DNA of 64,000 nt from Podocnemis expansa. Its lineage: Eukaryota; Chordata; Testudines; Podocnemididae. The translations under genes and the position numbers were made by a program. Shown here in pieces: positions 1-10,658 of the stretch. How positions within the stretch are numbered: the stretch's first letter is position 1; each line of letters starts with the position of its first letter. The notes beneath the pieces were generated by a model. It had not been told where the DNA came from, did not search any database, and worked only from the letters and a program-made list of their open reading frames with translations. The DNA lies in NCBI GenBank assembly GCA_007922195.1, contig ML681996.1:22674932-22738931 (forward strand), given 5' to 3'.

Positions 1-1645
1 TAACATGCATGGATAGGGAAGTCTGTGACAATTAGCTATCTTCTTCATTTAAGGAAGGTTGTACCCCATGTCCTAAGGTGGTTTCAGTCACCTGGGGACT
101 CGGGGAGTTGGATGATGGACCAGGAAAGGGAATTCCTCCAGAGGGACCTGGTACTTATGGCCTGCTGTTTCTGACACTGGAGGAATGGAGGCTCAGCTTT
201 GCCAGAGAGATCTGGCAATTTCATATATGCTGGGGTGCAGTGGCACCACTATAGTGTCCGGGGATGATGTCAACCCAGGGTCGAGTAAGGGTTCCTGGTC
301 TCCCTTAATGGGCTCAACCTCTATGCCCATGTGGGCAGTTGCCTGATGTAGAAGGTCAAAACGTGCCATGATTTCCTCCTTATATGACCTGGTGTAGGGT
401 TCAATGCCTTATCTGGGTTTACAAGTATTGTCTGTGGCTCTGCGGTACTGTGAGAAACCTGAGAAGGACTTCCTTTGGTATCAACCATTCATGAGGTTGG
501 TACGGATAGCCACTTGGTACTGGTGACCATTCCCAAGCTTGTCTACCCCTCTGGAGGGAGTGATCTCCTCTAGACTCAGGGAGCGAGAGCTGTCTTGGCG
601 CTCTGGCAGAGGTGACTTGGTGCTAGGCTGAGAAAGTGGTGCTGGTGATGTAGAGGCACTGTGGTGCCAGGAAGAAGTCAAGCGTGATCTAGGGTGCTAT
701 AGAGTAGGGCCCAGGGAGGTACTGAACAGCCTCTTTCTATCACCCTGCGGTATTGGGGAGCTCGACACCCTACTAGGTGCCGGAGAGTGGTGCCATCCTA
801 ATGAAGACCACTTTACCAAAAGAAAAGCAGGCTTTCCTCTTTGTTTTGGGGGTTTTGGAGGGGTAGGCATAGGCAAGAGCAGAAGAGCCTTTGCCACCTT
901 GAAAGCCTCTGAGGTGGTGGGAATCTGCACTGTCTCCTCCCCCCAGTGGCGAGAATGGCCCAGGTGGAGAGAAGTAGAGTGGTGAGTGCGTTTCGGCACC
1001 GATGCTGATGCCGACCATTTCATCTTCTGCTCCTGAGGGGAGTGGCGCTGAGGGGGCTCTGGTCCCAACCTTGCATGCAGTGCTGGTGTCAAAGGCAAAC
1101 ACAATTCTCTGGGGATAGGCTGTCGTGCTTGCTCCAGGGGCAATGCATGGTGCCTATACTCCCTGTCTTTCAGTGTCCTCAGCTTGAAGGACTGACAGAT
1201 GGAGCGGATGGGGGCCTAGTGAGACTCACTGAGGCACCAAAGGCACTTCTCGTGGGGGTCATCCCTCAGGGAGGCCTTGTCACAAGAAGTGCAGGGTTTG
1301 AAGCCTGGCATATTATATGGCTGTCAGGAGCAATCTTCTGGCTCCAATCTCATACATTCTGAGGAAGCAGCAGTTCTTGGTGGAATGATGTCCACAAACA
1401 AATCTTCTAATCTAAACAAGCGACTCACACAACAGGAACTTCCGTTCTCAAGGAGCGAGCTGTTCCGAGACCATCACTGAGGACGGAAAAAGGAAATGTG
1501 GAGGATCAATGTCAGGGCCATATATATAGCCAGGAGTGGCCAGTGGGGCTCTGACAGGCTGGTTCAAAAAGCGTCCAAACAATTGTGCGCTGCAGCACAT
1601 AGACATCTAACACTGAATGTATCCGAGCACCGATCAAAGAAGAAT
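1..1645 (-). mobile_element. DIRS-type retrotransposon, 5' part, cut by window edge
   Basis: This matches the 5' third of the longer DIRS element at 14270-20605, in the same orientation. Both carry a gag-like stretch on the minus strand; here it is in pieces at 481-681 and 697-1143. Shared words include PIPTTSEAF (here) against PIPSTLEAF (other copy), followed in both by a Pro-rich run and RGKPAF or KGKPAL. Upstream in minus-strand sense both have a GC-rich leader and a TATA-like motif. Both end in a related terminal repeat (1595-1645, resembling 20555-20605 and the reverse complement of 14290-14352). The frame is broken, so the copy is dead. The rest lies left of the window. The family call rests on the second copy, where RT, RNase H and recombinase remnants are visible. 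Confidence 0.75.
1518..1531 (-). promoter_or_regulatory. TATA-like box in DIRS leader, copy 1
   Basis: The minus strand reads GGCTATATATATGG between the terminal repeat and the gag-like stretch. The second DIRS has GGCTATATAAG at the same place (20456-20466). Conservation between two diverged copies suggests the element's core promoter; function is inferred. Confidence 0.4.
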
Positions 1646-2238
1646 CAAAGTTGCCTGTATATTTTGCTTATATTTTGCTTTTCCTTCTTCCACTCAACCG
1701 AGCATGTCTTTAGTGGAGTTATTTGCCTATAAGTGAGAGCAGGTTTTAGCTCATATAAACCACTTAGTTAATCAAAAAGTTTTAAGATGTATTTCAGATC
1801 AATTTTGTCATGAGTGCCATATCTCATTATGGGTTGTGACTGACACATCCTTTTTTCCAATACTTCTTTAAAGCAGCTCTATAGTTCATTTTATCTTTCT
1901 CTCTGGTTCAGATTGTCCCTGGCCCAACTACAGTTACATAGGTTGTAGACCTTATCAGCAGTTTTCACATCCCACAAAAGACACAGGGACAATGCTAGTT
2001 TCTACACTCAAGAAGGGAGTTCACTTCATGTGTCCCTAAGGCACAAAAGAATCTCAAGGAAAGAGGCTGGGTCATGGTGCTGCCATCCCTGTACAACAAT
2101 GTCAGGAGCTGCCTGGTGTAGAGAAGAGAACTGTGAACCATCTCAAGGGGCAAGGTAAGATGCCCAGTTTCCCTGTGTCTCAAGTGTACAGAAAACTTAT
2201 TGTGCCTAGTCAAAATTGTGATTAAATGTAGTTTCTGA
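1646..2238. other. No recognisable feature
   Basis: AT-rich sequence with no convincing reading frame and no repeat I recognise. Confidence 0.5.
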
Positions 2239-2525
2239 GGATACATCTGCACTGCAAGGTAAGCTCAGGCTCAAACTCTGGTTCAAGCCTAACTCCCTTT
2301 CTGTTGACACAAAAATCATACTAATCCAAGGCTCAGATTCAGGGTCCCATGACCCTGTGGGGCTGCAGGGTCTAAATCCAAAAGGAATGGAGACCAGGGT
2401 CTAAGCCCTATTTCTTTGTAGTTTTGGCACAGTCCCACTTGATCCATGTCATGAGAGTCCACCAGGAGCCTCCCACAAGCCCACAGGCCAGCTTCCTTTG
2501 TGTTCTCTAGCCCAAAAATCTCTTG
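2239..2525. repeat. Probable truncated DNA-element fragment
   Basis: It starts GGATACATCTGCACTG, a decayed form of the GGTATGTCTACACTG ends used by the miniature elements in this window, and is preceded by CTGAG, which fits their CNNNG target pattern. The interior has short inverted stretches such as CCCATGACCCTGTGGG. No matching right end is seen; the next miniature element begins at 2526. Confidence 0.35.
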
Positions 2526-2803
2526 GGCTGTGTTCACACAGCATTTTTGTTTCGAAACAACGAGGTTGTTTCGAAACAAAAAAACCATGGTCACACGATA
2601 CACAGTTGTTTTGAAACAAGTTAAACCTAGTTTCTAGGTGAAACAACGTTGTTTCGCAATGGTTGTTTCGAAACAAGACGGTGTGAACACGTTGTTTCGG
2701 AACAAAGTGTTCCAAAACAACATTGGATCCTCAGCACCCTGGCCAGGCGGGGGGGTGAGCCGCTGCGGGGCGGCTCAGCCTGCAGCCAGGGCTGCCCCCC
2801 AAT

Positions 2804-2903
2804 NNNNNNNNNNNNNNNNNNNNNNNNNNNNNNNNNNNNNNNNNNNNNNNNNNNNNNNNNNNNNNNNNNNNNNNNNNNNNNNNNNNNNNNNNNNNNNNNN
2901 NNN
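2804..2903. other. Assembly gap, 100 N
   Basis: Exactly 100 N, a conventional unknown-size gap. The flanks are inverted repeats of each other (GCTGCCCCCCAA on the left, TTGGGGGGC on the right), so the gap sits inside a hairpin. Confidence 0.95.
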
Positions 2904-3101
2904 TGAGCCCGGTGCCCCCAACCTGCTGGTGGTGTTGGGGGGCTACTCGGGCTGCGGGTTGAGCTGCCCCGCAGCAGCTCACACACACCCCACCAAGGGC
3001 TGCAGCCCCCTTTCTGGGGCTGCAGCCGCCTTTCTGGGCTGCAGGGTGAGCCACAGGAGCGGCTCACCCCCAGTGGGCTGCAGCCCCCTGCAGCAGTTAA
3101 T

Positions 3102-3136
3102 GAAATAGCATGTTCACACTGTGAACATGCTATTTC
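3102..3136. repeat. Perfect 35-nt palindrome in miniature element
   Basis: Two 17-nt arms, beginning GAAATAGCATGTTCACA, around a single C. The arm contains TGTTCACA, which also occurs in the element's terminal repeat. A homologous palindrome at 6375-6409 differs by paired changes. Confidence 0.9.
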
Positions 3137-3273
3137 GTTTCCTGCTTTTTTCAATATTTCGAAATGACTTTTTGCTAATTCAAAGTAAGTCATTTCGAAA
3201 TAAGGCGTTGTTTTGAAATAAGTTGTTTTGATACAACTTGTCTCAAAATAACCTCCTGTGTGTGAACACAGCC

Positions 3274-3901
3274 TAGAACTATAGGGTTGGAAGGGACCTC
3301 ATAAGGTTATCTAGTCCAACCCCCTGCCAAAAAAAGCAGGACCATTCCCAATAAATTATCCCAGCTAGAGTTTTATCCAGCCAGGCCTTAAACATCTCCA
3401 AAGACAGAGATTCCACCACCTCCCTAGGTAGCCCATTCCAATGCTTTATCACCCTCCTAGTAAGAAAGATTTTCTTAATATCCAGCCTCGACCACCCCAG
3501 CCGCAACTTGAAACCATTGCTCCTTGTTCTATCCTCTGTTACTACTGAAAATAACTGAGCTCCATCCTCGTTGGAGCATCCCTTCAGGTAGTTGAAGGTT
3601 GCTATCAAATCCCCCCTCAGTCTTCTCTTCTGTAGGCTAAATAAGCCTAGTTTCTGCAATCTTTCTTCATAGGGCTTGTGCGTTAGCCCCTTGATCATTT
3701 TTGTTGCCCTCCACTGGACTTTTTCTAATTTGTCCACGTCCTTTTTGTAGTGGGGAGCCCAAAACTGGACACAATATTCCAGATGCAGCCTCACCAGTGC
3801 CAAATAGAGCGGAATTATCACATCCCTCGATCTGCTGGCAACACTTCTTCTGATGCAGCCCAGTATTCCGTTGGCCTTTCGGCAGCAAGAGCACACTGTT
3901 G
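3274..3901 (-). mobile_element. CR1 LINE copy A, 3' part with ORF2 C-terminus
   Basis: Minus-strand frame 3279-3896 encodes the C-terminal part of a CR1 ORF2 protein. Recognisable features include [19 protein letters not shown], a [17 protein letters not shown] block and the tail [19 protein letters not shown]. These follow the RT palm and thumb in CR1. On the plus strand the element's 3' end reads ATAGGGTTGGAAGGGACCTC, as expected for a CR1 tail. The continuation is at 5456-5815; a Penelope-like element sits between. The element is 5'-truncated, as most CR1 copies are. This frame is open for 205 codons, so the copy is relatively young. Confidence 0.92.
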
Positions 3902-3912
3902 ACTCATATCCA

Positions 3913-5444
3913 TTTCCAAAGGGACAGCCGTGTTAGTCTAGTCCAGCAAAAAAAAAAAAAAAAAAAACCAAGGAGTTGTGTGGCACTTTAAGACTAACAG
4001 ATTTATTTTTCACATGAGCTTTCGTGGGAGAAAATCCCACTTTCTCAGATGCTTCAAAGATGGGTGAACTTACAGAATGGAATGAAAATAAATGCAACGG
4101 GGTGTAAAACATAGGATCAGGGCATACAGTAACAGCAAATCAGAGCAGTTGTTAGGTTCAAACCATGGGAAGCCTGAAGTCAAAGTACCTTTTGTAATGG
4201 GAAAAGAACCCATAGTCTTGATTCAGTCCTGCTTTCACAGAATTTAGCTTGCATATTAATTCGAGTTCAGCTGTTTCTCTTTCAAGTCTTGGATTTCAAC
4301 CATTTCCACTCCACCATCAAATTGAGCCTTGAACACTCCACACAGGTGATCCACTTTCTCAACACTACAGTTCAAATCAGGGATAGTCACATCACCACCA
4401 CCCTGTACCGAAAACCTACTGATTGGTATAGTCACCTACATCCCTCAAGCTTCCATCCTAAACACACCCCACAATCCATTGTCTCCAGCCAAGCCCTAAG
4501 ATATAACCATATCTGCTCTGATCCCTCAGACAAGAGACAGACATCTTGAGGATCTCTATCAAGCGTTCTTGAAACTACAGTACCCATCTGGGGAAGTAAG
4601 AAAACAAACTGACAGAGTTAGACGGGTTCCCTGAAGTCATCTACTACAGGAGAGGCCCAAGAAAGAAAAGAACAGAACAACACTAGATTCCTCACTCTCT
4701 CAAGTGTTGGGAGACAGACCTCTCCTTGCCTACAGACAGCTGCCCAATCTTAAACAGATACTCACCAGCAACTACAGATCTAACAACAGAAACATTAAAG
4801 CAGGCACACAGCCCTGCAACAAACCACGCTGCCAAGTCTGCGCATGTATCTGCACAATAGGTACCATCATAGGTCCTAATAAAGCCTGCTACTCCATCAA
4901 AGGCTCATTTACCTGCTCATCTACTAATGTGATCTATGCCATCATGTGCAAGAAATGCCCCAACACCTTATACATTGGACAAACAGGAAGTTGCTGTGCA
5001 AAAGAATAAATGAACATAGAGCTGATATCAGAAATCACAAAACAAAGAAACCAGTTGCTGAGCACTTCCATCTTTCTAATCACTCAAATGATTTCTTAAT
5101 GACCATTGTCAGAGATGTGGCTGGGACATGAAGACTTCAAAGAAAAACAGCTGAACTTGAATTAATATGCAAGCTAAATTCTGTGAAAGCTGGACTGAAT
5201 TGAGACTATGGGTTCTTTTCCCATTACGAAAGGTAATTTGACTTCAGGCTTCCCGTCGTTTGAACCTAACAACTGCTTTGATTTGCTGTTACTATATGAC
5301 CTGATCCTATGTTTTACACCCCCTTGCATTTATTTTCATTCCTTTCTGTAAATTCACCCATCTTCAAAGCATCTGACAAAGTGGGATCTTCTCCCAAGAA
5401 ATCTCATGCAAAAAATAAATCTGCTAGTCTTAAAGTGCCACACA
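3913..5444 (+). mobile_element. Penelope-like retroelement with inverted tail at its 5' side
   Basis: This insert splits CR1 copy A and is flanked by ACTCATATCCA at 3902-3912 and 5445-5455, a perfect 11-bp target duplication. The plus strand holds the end of a Penelope-type ORF (4289-5131, broken). The right side (about 5150-5444) is the 3' tail. The left side (3913-4285) is an inverted copy of the same tail: for example TGTAAAACATAGGATCAGG at 4105 reappears as its complement near 5300. Each tail ends in the sequence found alone elsewhere in this window (44684, 48337, 63719). Complex copies with inverted end repeats are known for Penelope-like elements. Tail annotations sometimes call this sequence a SINE. 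Confidence 0.85.
4289..5131 (+). pseudogene. Penelope-like ORF remnant: RT C-terminus plus GIY-YIG endonuclease
   Basis: Three plus-strand pieces (4289-4549, 4704-5009, 4946-5131) read as one protein with frameshifts. The first piece has TTLYRKPTDWYSHLH and SSFHPKHTPQSIV, typical of the RT-to-linker region of Penelope proteins. The second has VIYAIMCKKC followed by TLYIGQTG, the GIY-YIG endonuclease signature with the paired cysteines of this group. The third has RINEHRADIRNH and VAEHFHLSNHS, which supplies the downstream histidines. The stop after 4549 and the shift near 4985 inactivate it. In the intact family this protein reverse-transcribes the element RNA at a nicked target. The upstream RT domain is absent (5'-truncated). 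Confidence 0.85.
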
Positions 5445-5455
5445 ACTCATATCCA

Positions 5456-5815
5456 GCTTCCAATCCACTAGGACCCCCAGGTCCTTGTCTATGGTGCTGC
5501 TACGTAGCTGATCATTCCCCAGCCTGTAGCAGTGCATGGGGTTTTTCCATCGCAAGTGCAGGACTTTGCACTTGTCCTTGTTGAACCTCATGAGATTTCT
5601 ATTGGCCCACTGTTCCAATTTGTTAAGGTCTTCCTGAATCTTCTCCCTGCCCTCCAGCATGTATACTCCCCCCCCCCCCCGTTTGGTGTCATCCGCAAAC
5701 TTACTGAGTGTGCAATCAATCCCATCATCCATATCATTAATGAAAATATTGAACAGAACTGGCCCCAGGACCAACCCCTGGGGCACACCGCTCGTTATTG
5801 GTTACCAACTAGTTA
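5456..5815 (-). mobile_element. CR1 LINE copy A, RT part
   Basis: Minus-strand frame 5430-5786 gives [17 protein letters not shown] followed by KFADDTK. This is the RT palm with the catalytic Asp pair (F-A-D-D), continuing with [15 protein letters not shown]. It joins the frame at 3279-3896 once the Penelope insert is removed. A run of Cs at about 5669-5680 encodes an extra glycine stretch right after FADDTK, so the loop may be disrupted. The 5' truncation point is near 5815. Confidence 0.9.
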
Positions 5816-6011
5816 ACTCAGTTGAAAATGGAAGCCATTTACAACAGCAGCTCAGTGAGTCCATGTTAACTCAAACAAACAAGGAGTCACATGGCACTCA
5901 AAGAATAACAAATATATTTATCACATGAGCTTTTGTGGAAGAAAATCCCACTTCATCAGATGCTTCGAAGATGCTTATGCTCATGCAATAAATATGTTTG
6001 TTAGTCTTTAA

Positions 6012-6537
6012 GGGTGTGTTCACACAGGCTTCTTATTTCGAAACAACAGAGGTTGTTTCGAAATAAGAAACAGCATGCACCCACGACGTACTCCCATTTC
6101 GAAACAAGGGGTTCCCTTGTTTCGAAATAGGAGCCGTGTTTCGAAACGGCTTAAACTTATTTCCGTTTTGAAACAACCCCGCGGGGACATGTTGTTTCGG
6201 AACAAAGTGTTCTGAAACAACATTTGACCTTCCTCCCAGGGTGCTTTTGCTGGCGGGGTGAGGCTACGGGCTGCACTCACCCCACTGGGGTCTGCAGCCC
6301 TCTGCAGACCCCAGCGGGGTGAGCCGCCGGCTCCTCTGACCCCGTGGGGGTCTGCAGCCCCCCCTCCCCGAAGCGAAATAGCATGTCCACACTGTGGACA
6401 TGCTATTTCATTTCCCTTATTTCAAAGACACTTTTTTGTCTTTCAAAATAAGGTGTTTCGAAATAAAACATTATTTCAAAATGGCTTGTTTCAAAACATC
6501 TTGTTTCAAAACAAGCAGTTTGTGTGTGAACATAGCC
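6012..6537. mobile_element. Miniature element, family a, copy 2
   Basis: Ends are GGGTGTGTTCACACAG and GTGTGTGAACATAGCC. Arms carry TTATTTCGAAA and TTTCAAAAC words. The core is GC-rich (GGGGTCTGCAG / CTGCAGACCCC) with a perfect palindrome at 6375-6409. It interrupts a Penelope tail between GTCTTTAA and GTGCCACAAG; the flanks are TAA and TAT. Confidence 0.85.
6375..6409. repeat. Perfect 35-nt palindrome in miniature element
   Basis: Two 17-nt arms starting GAAATAGCATGTCCACA around one C. It is the homologue of 3102-3136 with GTTCACA replaced by GTCCACA on one arm and the matching change on the other, so pairing is kept. Confidence 0.9.
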
Positions 6538-6635
6538 TATGTGCCACAAGACTCCTTGTTTGTTTGTTATACTGAACCAGACTAACATGGCTGCCTCTAG
6601 ATCTTTGCAATGTGCAATGTTAACTCAGAGACTCA

Positions 6636-7030
6636 GGCTGTGGTTAGATGACAGTTTTATTTCAAAACAACATCCATTGTTTTGAAATAAAAATTCTTAT
6701 GTCCACACGACGTACTGTTATTTCAAAACAACGAGTCCCATTGTTTTGAAATAATGGCCGTTATTCCAAAACAGTAAAACCTAGCAGGAAATCAAAATAG
6801 CCATTGTTTCAAAACAACGGCATTCGGACACGTTGTTTCGAAACAACATGTCCAAACGGCCTTATTTCAAAATAACCATTTTGAAATAACTGTTTCAATA
6901 GCTGGCTTTCCCTTAATTCGAATTAACATTTTCTTAATTCAAATTAACTTATTTTGAAATAAGGACTTTATTTCGAAACTCATTTCAAAATAACTTATTT
7001 TGAAATAACAGTTTACGTGTGAACATAGCC
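6636..7030. mobile_element. Miniature element, family b (TTATTTCGAAATAA words)
   Basis: It starts GGCTGTGGTTAGATGAC and ends GTGTGAACATAGCC. The inside is almost wholly TTATTTCGAAATAA, TTGTTTCGAAACAA and TTAATTCGAATTAA words with CpG-decayed variants. It ends exactly at the 3' end of the next CR1. The flanks fit CNNNG on both sides, but the three inner bases differ (TCA/ATA). Confidence 0.75.
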
Positions 7031-7690
7031 ATAGACTGTAAGATCAGAAGGTACTAATATGATCATCTAGTCTGACCTGCACAGTGCAGGCCACAGGACT
7101 TCACCCACTCATTCCTGTAATAAGCCTCTAACCTATGACTGAGTTATTAAAGTTTTCAAATCATGGTTTAGAAGATTTAAGCTACAGAGAATCCACTAAG
7201 AAGTGAGCTTATGTCCCATGCTACAGAGGAAGGCAAGCTCCCCACCTCCCTGAGCTTTTGCCAATCTCCCCTGGGGGAAGATTCCTTCCCATTCCCAAGT
7301 ATGGCAATCTGTTAAACCCTGTGCATGTGGGTAAGGCTCACCAGTTAGACACTCAAGAATGAATTCCCTGGGATAACTCAGAAACACCCCCTTTAAATGT
7401 CCCATTACTACTGGCAGTACTCAGAGATCAGTCAGTTGCCAAACTACAGTGCTCTATCATACTGTTTCCTCCCTATAATTTATCAAGCTCACTTTTTAAG
7501 CCAGCTAAGTTTTTTTTCCCTCTGACTGCTGTTTTGCCCCCCATCTGGGAAGGCTGTTCTAAAATTTCTCTTCTCTGATTATTAGCAACCTGAGTCTAAA
7601 TTTAAGTGTAAGCTTCCTGATGACCAGTTTATATCCATTTGTTCTTGTGTCCACATTGGAGCTGAACTTAAAAAAAAAACTCCTCTCCCT
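7031..7690 (-). mobile_element. CR1 LINE copy B, 3' fragment
   Basis: On the minus strand this is the end of a CR1 of another subfamily. The plus strand reads AAGATCAGAAGGTACTAATATG..ATCTAGTCTGACCTGCAC, then long non-coding 3' sequence (TTATATCCATTTGTTCTTGTG). No open frame. Identification is from known amniote CR1 tails. Confidence 0.75.
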
Positions 7691-8511
7691 TCCGGAAGGT
7701 CATATTTTCCAGGTTTTTGGTTATTTTGTGATTACTTGGTACTGACTTGATAATTCTAGGTACTGACTTCTTGGTTATTTGGTACTGCTGGCCCATGGAA
7801 ATGATAAAAAAAAGATTTTTTTCCTGCTATAACCTGTTTGTGGATTCAGCAACACAGACATTGTCACACAGCTGAGGCAGGTGGTCATATGGTGAGAGTG
7901 AATCACAATGTTGAGGTGTACATAAAAACTAATGAATTACATTTTTATAAGTTTTAATAAATAATAAGTAACAATAGTTTTAAATAGTTAATCCAGAATG
8001 CAAAATGACCACTGTAGATATTTTACATGAGAAAATCAAAATGGTAGCCTTCGAATGATCAGGAAACAGAGGCCATCCTGAAACACATAAAAGTAGGGTT
8101 CGGTCAGGTTAAAGAAAAAAAAAAAATAAGTTCTTAGCTGGTCCAGGATGAGTATGCAAAACAATTTAGAGTTGATTGGAAGAACAAATACCAAGACTGA
8201 AAAAGCAACTAACCAGAGGAAGTTAAAATCTGTGTAGAAATAGGAGATCTGGAAGTCTTAGAATGGTGCAAACAGCAGAAGGCAAAAAGCAGGCAGTGCA
8301 GGGGACTGTGACTGAGAAAAAGAAGCAAACATTTTATAGAAGAGCTGAAATCAGAAAGAGATAGTTCAGAAGGGCCCAGATAAATCAGGGAGAATAATAA
8401 AAATCTAACGTCGGCATGATTTTATTTTATTTTAAGGAATGAATTAGTATAAGTGAATAAAAAAAATCAGATAACTGGGCCTGCATAAGTTTGATTTTAA
8501 AGCTTTAAGTC
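7691..8511. other. No recognisable feature
   Basis: AT-rich DNA with no supported gene. A short local duplication of TTGGTACTGACTT / CTAGGTACTGACTT lies near 7736-7770. Confidence 0.5.
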
Positions 8512-8714
8512 CAGGGTCTCAAAACACGCACCCCACATGTGGCCCCTAAAACTATTTCCTGTGGCCCCCAACAACACTATTTTTACCAATATTTTCAATA
8601 TTGTTGTATGGAAAGGTTTCCGCGGTACAGCCCTTGGGCTAATGTACTAGTCCTCATGCATCCCTGTACCAGTCCTCATGAGACCCTCATGTTGATTTGA
8701 CTTTGAGATCGCTG
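8512..8714. mobile_element. Possible small hAT-type element
   Basis: The left end CAGGGTCTCAAAA and right end CTTTGAGATCGCTG are imperfect inverted repeats of the CAGGGGTCTCAAA type used by hAT elements. A target duplication is unclear (GCTTTAAG near the left, GCTATAAA near the right, 6 of 8). Confidence 0.4.
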
Positions 8715-9172
8715 CTATAAATAAAGAACCTGCCATCTCCTTTGAAAATATGACTTACCACAGTGTGGAATGCCACAGCTCTAGATAGTTACCCTTAGGA
8801 TACTGTGTTGTGTTATTGATTATTTTGTTACTGTATAATAACAGTATTTGTGCTATTGTATACAGTTATGTAATGCCTACTATATGTTATTATTATATTA
8901 CATATGTGTGTGTGTTATGTTATATAATTGTACTATTTGTATAAGTTAAGTTATATAACTTTGTGGCTATAAGATTTATCCTGTGCCACGCTGGGTTAAA
9001 TGACTTGTCTTATTGTGTAGTATGTTACCTGAACTATGCTTTGCATTACATAGTGTTCTGTGCTGAATTTAAAATTGGTTTGTATTGATAATTAAATAAA
9101 GAAAAGTTTGTTTTCAAATAAATTGTTTTTTTGGGTGTCAATCCTTCAGTCAGAAGGCTGTATCTATGTTCG
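8715..9172. other. No gene; AT-rich
   Basis: TTATTATATTACATATGTGTG-like low-complexity tracts near 8880-8940. No supported coding or repeat call. Confidence 0.5.
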
Positions 9173-9180
9173 CCCAAGGG

Positions 9181-9485
9181 TAGGGCTACCAGAAGTCAGG
9201 CAAAAGGAGGACCTATCCTCCTTTTTACCTTCATTTCCTCCTTTTTACCTTGATGTCCTCCGTCTGGTAGGCATTTTAAAATGTATTATTTTGTCTGGCT
9301 TTTTACTTATAGGGGTTAAGAATGCTGGAAAGACACAGAAAATCTTGTTTTTAGGGGAGAGTGTTCCAGGGCCCCCTAAAAACAGAAGAATATTACATTA
9401 ATACTATATTTTCTCCATGTGTCCTCCAATGTCCTTTTCGTACTTCCCTGTCCTCCTTTCCAGGCTTTGGTATCTGGTAGCCCTA
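9181..9485. mobile_element. Small hAT-type element with 8-bp duplication
   Basis: Terminal repeats are TAGGGCTACCAGA and TCTGGTAGCCCTA. The flanks CCCAAGGG (9173-9180) and CCCAGGGG (9486-9493) match at 7 of 8 positions, the duplication length of hAT transposons. The interior has GGAGGAC / GTCCTCC blocks in both orientations and no coding capacity. Confidence 0.8.
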
Positions 9486-9493
9486 CCCAGGGG

Positions 9494-10658
9494 TAAATGG
9501 AGGTAGTCAGTTCTGAGGAATTGTTCAGTGGTCAGAGGGAAGCCCCTGTTGAAATCCTTGTAAAGATGCAATGGCAAGTCACCTCCTCTTCTGTACCAGT
9601 ACAGAAAGTGTTTGTGGTTAGTCCATCAATATAATTAGGCCATCATAGGAGGGTCTTGTATCAAATATTGGGGTAACAAAAAGAGACACGGGGCTGTGGT
9701 TAAAATGCCACAGCTAACTCTCAAACAATAACAGCGAGAGGTTTCACCAAAGCATCATTTTCCTTTTGTGTGAGTCACTTGTCACTTGACTGTTAGTCAA
9801 GAATTCTCAAGAATGCTTGACAAAAGTGTCTTTAAGCACTCAGGCTCAACCTGGAAATGGATGCTAATTAAAAGCACTTAAAATTGCTTTGTAAAACAAA
9901 AGCAATTGCTTTGGCATGTTAAAGCCCCTTGGTATTGAAAAAAGCAAACTGAATGACATTGGCTCTTCAATTACATGTGAAAGCTTCTGTAAATCATTAG
10001 AATAAGGATACTGAATTGCAGATTTACAGCATATATTTAAGTGCCAGAAGCATAACTGAACTCAGACAAACCGTGAATAATCTGTCCGTAATGTGCAAAC
10101 TATGCAGAAGACAGTGAGTTGAGTTCTATGGCACCATAAAGAGGACTTTGTCGGATTAAGCGCTTTTTAGCATTGTGGCTTGAATCATCTGATCTTATAA
10201 AGCACTGTTTAGTTTATAAATGTGCTCATAATAAAGAATGGCTGGTAGAATCTTCTATGTATGTGCAAATTTTACGTCTATTTATACTACAAATAGAGAG
10301 TCTCAGCCAAAAACTGTCCTAGCTATTCTCACATTATTTTCAGTAAAATGAATGCTCTACTGACTAAAACTATGATAATACCATAACTGCTCAAGTTTCC
10401 TTCCTCATCTTCCCAGACTTCTTTTTCTCAAACAAGTGTAGACATCATTTTCTGGCTGGTCTAGGTTCCAAGTTCAGGACTCAGGCTCAGAAAGATGATC
10501 CCAGGTTTTTTCGTGTGACTGGGAGATCATCATGTCAATCTTCATTATCCCTCTCAGATGCAGGCTCCAAAAATAATCACATTCAGCCCTCCTCTGTTGG
10601 TAGGATCCAGAACTTGCAGGACATTTCAGGGTGGGAAACGAGGTGCCATTTGGAAAAT
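9494..10658. other. No recognisable feature
   Basis: Mixed AT-rich sequence. No convincing frame, repeat or signal seen. Confidence 0.5.

Larger units (their letters stand above)
2526..3273. mobile_element. Miniature inverted-repeat element, family a (TTTCGAAA words), copy 1
   Basis: The terminal inverted repeat is GGCTGTGTTCACACAG at the left and its complement (GTGTGAACACAGCC) at the right. The outer arms are packed with GTTGTTTCGAAACAAC-like words. The core is a GC-rich inverted repeat (GCAGCC/GGCTGC runs) that contains an N-gap, followed by a perfect palindrome at 3102-3136. There is no coding capacity: frames through here owe their length to Ns and palindromic sequence. It abuts a CR1 3' end at 3274. 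The flanks (TTG/TAG) give no clean duplication. Confidence 0.8.
5874..6616. mobile_element. Short Penelope-like insertion: two facing tails
   Basis: A minus-oriented tail (about 5874-5975) is directly followed by a plus-oriented tail (about 5976-6011, continuing 6541-6600), giving an inverted pair without a body. The locus is flanked by ATGTTAACTCA at 5863-5873 and 6617-6627, a perfect 11-bp duplication of the same length as the large Penelope copy. A miniature element (6012-6537) later landed in the second tail. I read this as an extremely truncated Penelope copy with the usual inverted 5' tail. Confidence 0.75.

Noticed and set aside
2627..3193. Long frames on both strands through 2627-3193
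   Set aside because: Their length comes from Ns and palindromic sequence of a miniature element.
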